64,000 nt of DNA from Prorocentrum cordatum (lineage: Eukaryota; Sar; Dinophyceae; Prorocentrales; Prorocentraceae): NCBI GenBank assembly GCA_963575745.1, contig CAUYUJ010016059.1, positions 1,611,349 to 1,675,348 on the forward strand. The letters are read 5' to 3'. Positions 44,401 through 56,400 of this stretch are shown in pieces. Position 1 is the first letter of the stretch; each line of letters opens with the position of its first letter. The position numbers were made by a program, and so were the translations under genes. Under the pieces are notes generated by a model, which was not told where the DNA came from, did not search any database, and was given only the letters and a program-made list of their open reading frames with translations.

Positions 44401-47400
44401 GTCTTCGGCTTCACTTGGACTGACTGATCGGTGTCCGTGTAGTCCGTATTCGGAATCTTGAGCCCGTCTTGGACTCGGACCCAGACGAGTTCGAAGTAGA
44501 TTATGGCGCTGTTCATGATTACCCAGAGCTTCGTTATCCTTCGTCTACGAGTCAGCCGATCACTACTTCTACTCCTTCGGCGGCCTCTTCGGTGCCGTCG
44601 GCTTCAAGCACAAAGCTCATCATCAAGCCGAAATGGGGTCGTCGCACCCGGCCGCTAGCTCGGCCAGTGGAGAAGATTCGCGCCCCTGCTCTACCGATGC
44701 TCTTCCTCCTCCTCCTCCTCCTCCTCCTCCTCCTGCTCCTCCTCCTCCTCCTGCTCCTCCTCCTCCTCCTCCTCCTCCTCCTCCCCTTCTCATTCATCCC
44801 TCGTTTCACCTCCTCCTGCTCCTCCTCTTCTTCTTCCTCCTCCTCATCATCATCCTTGGCCCGCGCACGGGTGCAGCAGGTTCCTAGGCTTTCGACTCGA
44901 CCGTCTGAGGTGAGGGGCAAACAAACACAGCATATTTTATGTTGAGCGATCCACAACCGCGAACGCGAAGCGGGATCCACAGGGAGCACCAGACCCCTTG
45001 AGGCGTGGCGGCCGCGGTATGCAATCGTCGATCGTGGAAGACCTGAGGCGGGGATACACCGATACACCGAGGAAACACCGGACATTTTGGGGCCTGGCGG
45101 CCGCGGTGTGTAGGGTGTGCGACTTGGGCATGGGGGCTTCTTTCTAGAAGTATATAGCACCCCCAGCCTTGACATCCGACGATGTATTCTTCAAATTGTT
45201 GTCTAAGAAGCCCTCTTTCCCGGAGACAGTTTGTGGCCCTGGGTCCGTGCTTGATGGCCCCAGGGTCTGATAAGGGGCCTCAGAGGCCGAAGTCGGTCAC
45301 TCAACAAAATATGAGATGGAACACATCATTCGCCACCCACCAGGCCACCCCAACCCAACCCGAAGGCCCCACTGCGCCTTCCATTCCCAGTGGGGGAGGG
45401 GTCGGGGGCCATCGAACGAAAAAACACATGAAGCCTGTACCTCCCCCCACCCGAGATTCGGGTCTTCGGGCTGGGCGTTGTGCTTGTAGCTGAGTCGATC
45501 ACATCGTCGGAGGTTTCGGGAGCTGCATCCTCCTCCTCCTCCTCCTCCTCCTCCGCCTCCGCCTCCTCCTCCGCCTCCTCCTCCGCCTCCTCCTCCTCCT
45601 CCGCCTCCTCCTCCTCCGCCTCCTCCTCCTCCGCCTCCTCCTCCTCCGCCTCCTCCTCCTCCTCCTCCTCCGCCTCCTCCTCCGCCTCCTCCTCCTCCTC
45701 CTCCTCATGAGCAAATACGCGGCGCGGAAGTCCGTCACGACCCACCACTACCGGGCCGCGGACGGCGGCCTCCTCGTCTTCGACCTGGCCAGCGAGCGGT
45801 GCGGGCGGCTGGCCGCCTCCTCCGGCGCGTGTCCCCTTTTACGGGGGGGGAGCGTTCCGGGCGCAGGAGGAGGGAGGGAAGGAGAGAGGGAAGGAGGAGG
45901 AGGAGGAGGAGGAGGGAGGGAGGGAGCTGGGGAGGCAGGGAGGGAGGGAGGGCGGGAGGAGGAGGAGGAGGAGGAGGAGGCAGTGGCGACGCGTCCCCGC
46001 TTGCCTAGAGGTTTGCCGAATAATGTTCTGAGAACTTGTGTTTCTGATTTGCGCGACATGCTATTAGGACACTTCTGGCTAATACTGTTTTGATTTGATA
46101 CATCGGGTCTATGTCCTAAGTCATTTGTGTATGTTACTATAGCCTTTGTAGTTCTAAGAGCATTTCGCTGCAGGCCAATATGGATGCCACGACAGTCGGT
46201 CCTTGCTTTGACAGCAAGAGGAGGAGGAAGAGGAGGAGCAGGAGGAGAGGGGGGAGGAACCCGACGACGACGACGACGACCAGGGCGGGAGGAGTAGAAG
46301 GACGAGAAGGAAGAGGAAAACGAGGAGGACGGGGAAAAGGAAGGGCGTCCGCTCGGGGTGTCGCGGGGGGGGGGCCGGCGGGGGGGAAAAAGGGACGAGG
46401 AGGACGAGGAGGCGGAGGAGGTGTTACAACATACCATTGCGACGGGGTGAGAAGCATATTTGTGACAGTCGAGCGGCCGTCGTTACCGACACTGCCTGTA
46501 TCAAGTATTCAACCTGATGAGCGCATGCCTTCTTGTCCACGGGATAAAAGATCAAACCGCTCCCGCGCAATGCCTTCTCCACGGCTTCCACGGTAGCGCA
46601 GCACGGCCGACGGCACCCGCAGCAATTGCAGTTGTTGCTCCAGTTGCAGCACGCGACTCAATACCAGAGTTAAGCACACACCAGGACGGTGAGCCTCACT
46701 TAGTTATGCGAAGCGGCTTATCACGGCGGGGATCGTTTTTATGTGAAAACGGCTTTGAGAGCCCACCATGAGGCCACGAGGGGATTCATCGAACGGCAGA
46801 CAGCTGCAGAGATAGGAACCACTACGAATGAACAAAGTATGGGCCACTACTCATGGCCCAAAAGAGGCATTCACTGCTGTTGGGCATGGTCAGTCGAAAC
46901 ATGTATTCCGAGGGTGATGCAAAAAAACGTCAATTCAGGGATGAACGCCATGAGAATCAAATCGATGTGCGGAACAAGTGGTCAAGATAACGAAGCCCAC
47001 ATCAGAGATGAAGAGCCGTTCTGGCGGGGGTGGACACAAATAAGTCAGTGAATATAAAGCGATGCAGCAGGTTTATACGTCCGGCGGAGCACTGGACGGA
47101 ACGTCACATGACGAATATGACGATGACGTGGCCAGAATCTGACATGGAAGGTAAGCTGCAACGGAGGGCCCCGACGCCATTCAGTCCAAACGAGACGACG
47201 ACAAATGCATGACACATGTATTCAGGAGAAATTAGTGGCACAGAGATAATATTCTATTACGCGGTGAAGCTGTCATGAGAAGTTAGCCGGAGTGAAACCC
47301 AGAGGCGAATTTAGAGGGCTACGCGAGGGTGCTGGGCTGCAGGCGTACCGAGCCAATTGTACGTCGTGTTCTGTTGTAGCCGGAGTTACTCCATCGGCTG

Positions 47401-50400
47401 GCATGAGCCTGGCCATGAGACCGGACAAACCCAAGACGTCGGCGACGTTTCAATCCAGTCAGTAGTTAGAGCAGCGAGCTGCGCTCGTCGAAAGCTTTGA
47501 GAAGCACGGCCCATGATGTTCACTGAACCTCCCATGCAAGGTTATTGCACCAGGGACCATCATCTTCCTCGGTGGAGATCGGTTCGGGGGCTGGCAGCAG
47601 GACTTGCTTCGAAGCCCCGGACTAGCACGCGCATGAGAGCACGCAGAAGCCCCTCATCAAGTGCGAGGTCTGGGCCAGGAAGAACAGGTCAGACAGCGAC
47701 GTGAGAGATAATGATGCGATGGGTCTATGAGGCGCGAGTGGCCCTGGCGAGCCAATCAGCAACTCATGGGGCGCCAGCGGACAAGTGCACGTAGAATGGT
47801 ACATCGACGAGGAACGTCGCTGGCGGCCTGCCTCGGGCCGGTACCGGGGGCACGCCCAGAACGAGAAAGGAGGCGCGAGCGCCGTTGACAATGGCGGCGG
47901 CGAAGGAGGCGAGGGGCCCGACTATGTCAAATGTGGCAACTGCGGCCACGTCGCCGCCAAATGCAGGAAGCTTTCCGGCAAGCATGGCAAATGGAGAGGG
48001 TGTTGTCGAGGGAGAAACTGGAATTTCGCATGGGCAATGCGTTTATGCGCAGGGTAAAGGCCAATTGGCGATGGAAAAAGGGGGGGGGGTCGCCCCGACG
48101 GCGGGCCGAGCGCGCCGCGCGCGCGACGCGCGAGGCCGCGCAGCGGAGAACTGCTCCGAGAAGAGCGCGCGCGAGGTCGAACCGAGCGGCGGAAGAAGAG
48201 AGGGGTCAGAGTGGGGGGGGGTGCTGAATATTGAAGCAGTTTCGCCGGGCCAGACGACGCCTGGGCACGAGTGGGTCGACGCGCTCCGGGCCCCCCCGGG
48301 GCGCGGTGAGCGGGCCCAGCGGCGCGGGGCGCGGGGGGGATGGGCGGGCGGCGGCGCGCGGGCGAGGGCGGAGGTTACTCGGGGCACGCGCGCGCGACCC
48401 CACGCGCAGATCGCAGTCGATGGACAACCAGAACCGTCGGCAGCATAAGCGAGAAACCCAGAAGCGCGTGGAAGCACAGCTCGCCGGGGCACCGCGCAAC
48501 GCTGCGGAGGTCAACGCAGCGCCCGCAGAGGATGCGAAAGGGGCGCATGAGGACGTCGATGCGGCCCTAGACTCTAGCGAATAGCACAGCGGAGAACCCG
48601 AGCGTTGGGGCGCGCTTCCCAGTCGAGCAGACGGCGGCGCCCAACGCTGGGGAATTCTGCAGCGCGGCAAATCCCACGGTTGTTACATGCGATGGCACGA
48701 GGGCTATCTGCGGGGGCAATGGCGAGATAACCAAAGTTAGCATTCCGATCCAGATAGCAGACGATGAGGGGGCGCCAGGTTCCGCGAGACGAATGGTTCG
48801 GGCTGGCAGCCGAATATTGTTGAGTCGCGATGAAAGGGGGCGCCCGCGCAGCCGCGCGGAGCGCGCGGCCTCGGGGCAGCGGGCCGCGGTGCGCGAGAGG
48901 GGGCGCGCGTTCCAGTTCACTGCGATAGCGCGAGCAGGCGCTGGACCTCAGAGGACCAGAGGGCCAGCGCAGGAGGCCGCGAACGGCGATTGTTTTCCGA
49001 GGTAGGAGGGGAGGGCCCAGCGGAGGACATGTTCCGTCGAGCCCGCAGACTCGCGCATGCCCCAAATCCGGGGGCAGACGATGGAGGGCATGTCGGGGAA
49101 GGGGGCAGCGAGCCCAGCGACGCGGGGCATCTGTCCGCGCCCGAGGGTGCGGATGCCAAGGGAGGCGCGCTGCGACTTGCGATTCAGCAAAAACAAGATG
49201 TGCACCTGCGCGGCGCCACTCGCCCCCCTCGCCGAAGCCAGCGCCCCCGCAGCGCCGGGGGAAGACCAGTGGCGCCGCGGCGAACGCATCGGAGAGCAAG
49301 ACGCTGGAGCACTTGTCATCTCCGCGCAGCACGCGCGATTAAAGGGCGCGAGAGGCGACGGGGTAGAAGGGGTCGAGGCATTGTAATTAACGCATGTCAC
49401 GCAGCGCGGGAAGGCGAAGTTGACGCGGGGCAAGGCGGCGCGAAAGGAAGGGCCAGATCCGCACTCCGTCAAGGTCATGGCTGTCATGGTCGCGTTCGCT
49501 GGCTATAGACGCGGCGCCCTCAAACATGACGGCGAGCCAGCGCGTGCTGCCGCTGCAGAAACGGAAGAATGCCCCAGCGATTTGAACGCGGGAGTCGAAG
49601 CGGGCCCGGTTGGGGGCCCCGGGCAAGCGGCGAAATTAAAAGCGCAATCAGGGCAGCGCGCGAACGGGCGAGGATGGCGAACAGAGGGGGGCGACAAAGG
49701 CAAGACAGAGCTCGGGAAAATGTTGCCATAATCCTTTTGGTTTCCGCCCTATGCATCATCGGTCATCAACGAGTTCACGCTGGAGACTGGCGGGGGGCGG
49801 CGCTCGGAGGGCGGGGGGGGGGGGGGCGGCGCGAGGGGGCGCTCGAGATGCAGTTGCCCAAATTCGGCGAGCGCGCCGCGCATTTCAAGGCGTCGATCAA
49901 AAGTTTCGGCGAGCAGTTGGCGGCTAGATGGAGGAGTGGCGCATATTTTGGCTTCAACGAAGGCGGCGCAGGGGCCCCGACCGGAGCGGCCAATTCCCAA
50001 GAGCGCAAGAGGAGGAGGGGCGACGAGGGGGGCGGGGCGTCGACGGGGGCCACCGACATGGAAGGGCCGCCATGGCGGCCGGGCCGGAGCGCCGCAGGAC
50101 GCAAAGTCAAATCGAGAGTCATCGTTCCCATCATAAGGATACCGGGCGCAGGCATGACCGTCGGCGCAAAGCCGATGGCGGCAAGATGCGACGCTGTAAA
50201 GATCGGGTGCTCAGCTATGGGTCGGCACCCAGATGTCACGCGCGCGGGCGCTGATGAGGCGATGCCGGGCGCGGGCCGCGCGGCGCGGGGGTTCGAGCGA
50301 GCGCAATCGAATGATTGAAATGGCCCGGACAAGCCGCGCTCGCAGGGAATGTTGGCGCTGGCGCAATCTAGGCGCGAAGCCCAGGTTAGCGAGGGGGAAG

Positions 50401-53400
50401 ACCAACGAGCGCGCGAACCATTGCAGGCCCCTGCGTCACTCGACATCTGGACGTCAAGGAACAACGAAGCTATCCGACAGCATCGGATCCCAGGGGCAGT
50501 AATACCTGCTGGACCAATGACCGATTGTGAGCGTAAGGTGTAACAAATGCAAGATCTGGGAGGGGGGTAATGCGATGCGGCCGTCAGTGGCGCTGGTGAA
50601 ATACATGGGCCCGAAGACGAGCGGCGGGAATTAAGTGGGAGAACGAGAGTCAGGGGGTGAATCGGCCGGGTGGGTTGAATTCGAGTTAGTTGCCATGCTT
50701 TATCTATCCTTTTCACTGCGTGTAAAAGATGAACATGGCATGGCAACGTCGCGGGCGCCAGAAAGTGCCTCAGCCAACAGCGACGGCGAAAAAAGGGAAG
50801 CCAGATGAGATGGGGCGGGGACGGGTTTGGAAGATTCACCAGAGGACAAGTCCAGCAAGTCAGAGGAGGAAGAAGATGAGCTCATGGGCGGAAACCGGCA
50901 GGGCCCCCACGTGCTAGGCTTAACGAGTCGCGAGTTATTCAAGAAGTACCTGGGGCCAGAAGAGCCGCTAAACTGCGCGGGAAGGTTCCGCGCAATGCTG
51001 TGACAGATGCGGGCGAAGCATCTCCCCCCCCCCCCCTCCCCCCAGGTAGGGCGCAATGGCATTCGCGCAATAGTTATGCGCCTGACCACGCGCGACGAGC
51101 ACTGTTACCCGTTGGAGTTCAACGGCGAAGATCTCATGCGACAAGCAAAGACACTCGCCAGGTACAGCGGCGTCGTCGGGGCCCAAAGTTGCCCAAAGTT
51201 TAGGTTTCAGCAGTTTCCAAGAGCTCTGTATTAAATATTGGTGCTGACGGAGTCAGAGATATATGAGGGTGCTGAGTTAAGTATTCCGATGTTGCGCTAA
51301 CACTGTCCAAACTCCAGACGCAGCATGTTTCATTCGCTGAAGTGGCTTCCCAGCGGGTGCATCGCGCTGGAGCGCCAGCTTACTCCAGAGAACGCGAAGG
51401 CACACATGCGTTAGCGCGAATGAGTTTTGAGGAAAGGTCCAACTATGACGTGAAGCAGACGGTGAAAGGAGAAGAGTTCAGCGCAACAATCCATTCAGGC
51501 CCATGACAAACGGCGCCCACTCGGGAGGGGGCATGTCTGAGGCGTCGGGGGCAGCACCGACGCGCGGAGTTGGTTGAAGGGCGAGGCTCGCCTGCGCAAG
51601 TGACGCCGAGCCATGCTCGAGGCAAAATGATCGGGCAGAATGCTCGCTCCAAGCCGACGATGTTAAAGTCCGCAAAATACCGTGAGAGAAGGACGGGTTC
51701 AGCGCATCAGCGACGGTAACCAAGTACCCCCCCCAGGAGACTCAACATAGCTCGAGTGGGCCGAAAGAGACTATGGCACGCAGCTGTTACCAGGAAAACA
51801 TGGCCCCAAATGGAGTAGAAGTATCCGGAAAGTAACCGAGGACCTCGCCAATGGAGACGTCGATGACGACCGGCCAGGTCACGACATCGCAAGGCAAGAA
51901 CGCAGGAGAGAGTTCAAAGGAGAGTCCAGAGACAATGAGACGACATTCAGCACGCATCCACCCATGCAGGGGACACACAGGACATAGTGAAGCCGCAGCA
52001 AATTCGAGCACGAGGACTGGTTTGCAGTGCCGGGGCCACGCGCGGCACGCGAGGAAATCGGGCATGCGGCCCAAGTCGCGCTGGAAGCCACAGTCGTTCT
52101 ACATCGCGGCGAAGAAGGCATGCAGAAACAGGCGTGGGATGACGTCGCCGGGGCAGGTTTGGGCCACGAGCCAAAGGGGGAAAATGGAACAGTTCATGAA
52201 ACGCTCAGCTTGTGTCCAATATGAAAGAACGCGAGCGTTGGGAAGTTGCAGCGAGGGGCCTATGGAGACCCAGTGGGCCGATGCATGGCCGACGAGGCCA
52301 AACCCTGGGCATAGTCGCCGACTTATGGTGCGGCAAGTTAAACGCCGCCCGAAGGAAAGGTTCATATTTGCAGCCACTTCGCCGCCGATAGTGGTTGTTG
52401 CAGGCGTTGGTATCAGCTTGCGTTCGTCGATGGTAACAGAGTTCCTCTTCGCGCAGATTCTAAGACATTGCGAGATGACCCGTGCCGTCTCAGCTCGGTG
52501 CGCTGCGTTTCCACGGTCGGCCGTTCGATATCAGAGGGTGCAGCTCAAGCACGTGCCTTGGGACCCGGCCACCGGTCAATTCTGGCAGGGAAATCTAACT
52601 GCGTCTTCAGGGCGCGCATCGCTGAGCCCTGCCCACCTGCCCATTGCAAGCCCCCAGCGCAATGTTCTCGAAGCGCCTTGACCGCTTGCTCGCTTGCAGC
52701 ATATAGCGGCGCGCGTTGGTAGCCCCTGCCTCCATGTAAACATGTCGGCAGTGCGGGAGTTCATGTGCCTTGAAGATCGGTCTTCTCTTCAGTCAGGTTT
52801 TGAGTCTTTGGGTTCCTGTCAGTGCAGGGCGGCGCAGTCACCGCGGCATGTTGCTTCTGACCGAAGTGGAAAAGAGCAGCTCAGCAGCTCGTGGGATGAC
52901 CCGCGCCGTCCTAGATTTGCGCGCGGCGATTCCACGGTCGGCCGTTCGATTTCAGCTGGTGTAATTCCAGTAGAGGTGCAGCGCTTGATGTTCTTTCGGT
53001 CTTCACCCCTGCGTCCTCCCTGCCACCTGCCCTCTTTCTCTGCTCCCATCGGGGGTCGAAGGTTCCCGCCTGATCCGCCCGCCTGCGGCCCCCTGAACTA
53101 TCGCGGCGGGAGCTCATGCACCTTGAAGACCGGTCTTCTGTTAAGTCAGGTTTTGAGTCTGTGGGTTCCTGCCAGCGCAGGGCAATGCAGTCGCCGTGCC
53201 ATGTTGCTTCAGGCCGTCGTGGAAAATTGGAGCTCAGCAGCTTCAGTAGTCGAACTTTCCGACGACGATCGTGCGCTCGGAATGCGTGGCCCATTGTTCA
53301 AGTCCGCGTACATCGCCAGGCACGCGGCAAGTGTTTGTGAAGATGATCACATCGATTTCGCTGGGGGAACGGAATTCGGCGGCGGGTTAGCCTCTCCATG

Positions 53401-56400
53401 TGCGTTCAAGTACGAGAGCCGTTCAAAATGGCCAACCGTTTACAGCGACGACTTCGTTCTCTCAGGCGACGATTATGACCCAAGTTTGTCTGATGAGCTG
53501 AGGGGGGGACCTTGACTTTGAGGTGAGGGCGCTAGTAGAACCGGGGGCTCAAAGGGAAGAGGAGTATTCCATCAGGATGTTGTATTGCGCAGACTCAAGA
53601 CGGGCCATGGCGCGACGCCGATCAGAGTCACGCTGGGTCGCAAGTGAAAGAGGTGGAATTGGGAGGTAACAACGTTAGTCCAGCCGCCAAGAGGAAAACT
53701 AATAAGCATCGCAGAGGAAGGCGAGGAATAGCTATCTCCAGCTGACGCGCACCATCAGGCGCTGCCAGGGCCAATTACCTTGCCCAAGCCGATTTGACAT
53801 GCAGCGCGCTGTCATGGAGTTTCCCAGGTATGGCAGAGCCCGCGCCAGGAACGCTGGAAGGCCTTGAAACGGAACGCGAATAGTTGACGATCCAAAGTAA
53901 GTAGGTAAGGCAGAGCACGATGGAACGTTGATAGGGTCTCCCGTCGGGTTAGGAAGCCAGCCACGCCAGCGCGGCCATAGCGAAAGTGAGTAGAAGAGGA
54001 TTGCGAAAGGCCTGGTACGTCGAAGTGCGCCAACTGTGGTTTCAAGAAAATGTAGGGAGTGGATCATCTGGAGTTGAAAATCAACGCCAATGGCAATCTT
54101 GCTTCCGCGCTGATGAAAGATTTTGCCAGTGGCACACTGGCCGAGCACGCGCGCGCCACTATCCAAGGACTCTTTGGCGGGAGGCAAAGGTTAGCACCCG
54201 CGACAGAGCGCCGAGCGTCCGCGGTCGTCTATCAATCGCCCGAACGCGGCAGCCATGTTAAACATAAGTCTATTCATTCCTACCTCTTCCGTCAACGCTG
54301 CCGCTGCCATTGTCGGAGCCCGTTGCTGGCGAATGCTCGGATGGCCTCCGGGCCGCCAGCCCGTTAGTCGGCGACGCGCTGACTGCGTTCGAAGGCCAGA
54401 TCGGTCAGTCATGGATATTTTCGACGCCCAGACTGCCGTCGCCAAGGCCGTTGCCCAGATGAGCCTTGGCACGGGCACCTCGGTTGCGAGGCGCCAGGAG
54501 ATCGATCGGCGCCACCGCGCGACGGTGAACGACAACTTCCAGGATCGAGCCCCGGGCGAGGCAGGGCGCTCAGTGCGAAGAGCCTCCCGAGCGGGGCAGG
54601 TCGGCAAACGCAGCGCGGAAAGTCCAGGATACGCCCCAGGAGCAGAGGGAGGGGCCAGCTGGCCGCGGCGACGGGGAAGCCTCCGGCGGCGGAGGCGCTG
54701 GGCCACCTCCACCGCCAGCGGGCGCCGCGCGGCCCCCCGCCGATCCGCCCGCGCCAGAGGGCAGCGCGCAGGCGAAGGCCATCAAGGTCATCGCCGAGTG
54801 CCGCGGGCAAAAACTGTGCAGCGAGAGATTAGAAGGAGCCGATGACGAGTTATGCGACCCGAACTTCGCCCGCGCGCCCGAGACGCACCGTTTGTTTCGC
54901 CCAGGTCGGTCGCGATTGCTGGAAGAGCTTATTTGGCCTTGGAAATGAGGGCCGCGAGCCGAGGGAGCTGCGGGGCGTCGCCGGTCATCGCGCCGGAGGA
55001 CTGCTGCGGGTGAATCAACGGATCTCGCTTCCGTTGATGGAGACGCGCGCCGGTTGCGTGACGTCGTTGTTTGAGGGCCCTCCACTGTGGCGTCGCTGGT
55101 CGAGCGGGCACAGGCTGGCGTCGCATGGCGCCGATCGCGAAGCCGCCCCCAGCCGAGGTCACCTCGCAACTGTTGGGATCCGCCCAGGCCAACCGATTCA
55201 GATCGGTCGACCACGTACTTCGGCAAGAACTTCACGATAACCTTCGCCACCAGGCTCCCATAACACACCCAAGTTGCACCTGAGATGCTGGGTAATGAGT
55301 TACCCGATCATGTTCGGAACCATGTTCGGCATGCTGTGGGTGGGGTGCTACATCTCTCGACGATGGGTCATAGCGCAATCGGATTGGGATGAGCGTTGGA
55401 ACAGTTGCCATGATATTCGCCACTCAGGAGTTCGCCAGATTCTTCCTCAAGTAAGGAGGTGGCCAGGTCGCGATGCACGGACAATAAGATACCCCGCGAC
55501 CACTTGGCACCACACCGCCCTTAAGGTCGAGTTATCAAGAACGCATCGCACAATCGACCCGAGGCCGTTCGCTCCACCGTTAATGCGCCGAGTGCTCGCC
55601 ACGGGAGCAGAATTCGGATAGGCGGTCCGCGGGCAGGCATGGCCGCCCGCTCTCGATTCTCACGTGCGGTTCAAGGGGGGCAGGTGGCTGGACAACCCGA
55701 GCGCCGGAATGGGGTTATCCAGGATGCGAGGTGACGCTGGCAGGGGTTTGCCGCATTACCGTCGCAAATATGATCCTTTTTTCTGAGAGCAATGGGCATG
55801 CGCGACATCATTGTCGACGAGGCCGTTACATGGAAGCGCGGGGGCGACGTCGGTTGATGGGTTGACGAAGATTATTTTAACTACGCGCGCCGCACCGAAT
55901 TTGCTTGCGACCCAGCCGACGCGGTTAGCCAGGCGCCCGCGCTCGCTTCAGACAACGCCCCAGCTGACGTTGGAGGCCGAGCGACGGCCGAGCCTCCAAA
56001 CCCACGAGGAGCGCACCGGGCAGGCATCAGCGTTCGGCGGGATCACCTCTTCTCCTGCTCCTGGGACTGAGTAGATCAATTTGCGATGGGATATGTTAAA
56101 CATTATGAGCGTGATTTTGCACTCTGCGGTGCATCAGCATAGTGCCTCGCGTGATAGGATTCTCCTGCGTGTCTCCGCCCGAACAATTGCTGCCATTTTC
56201 TTGTGCCTTACTGCGCACCTGCATCGCGCGCGCGCCTGCGCGTCCAAGTTGTCATGTTGCAGACCTGATAGCGGCACCCTGTCTGGTTTTCAGTCAGTGA
56301 GTGTCTCATCTTGTCGATATTTCAGCCAGCGTCTTCCCGTCCGCATTGTCTGCCGACCCGCCAACGCGCGAGGCGTTGGAACATGCCGCTGCGATTGGGC

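Larger units (their letters stand above)
42773..44468. other. Intronic DNA with small repeats, no gene recognised
   Basis: Holds a TTCTCAGAAGG-rich patch (42985-43130), a CCCCTTGATGCGC minisatellite (43270-43380), a diverged direct repeat and a GTTCAACGTTGAAC palindrome area near 43838. No protein motif seen. Confidence 0.5.
30247..45730 (+). other. Rab intron 3 (GC...AG), hosts Copia-1
   Basis: Starts GCTGCG and ends GCGGAAG. Two thirds of it is the Copia-1 element. The rest is GGA and TCC tracts plus short coding-like segments. Confidence 0.65.
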
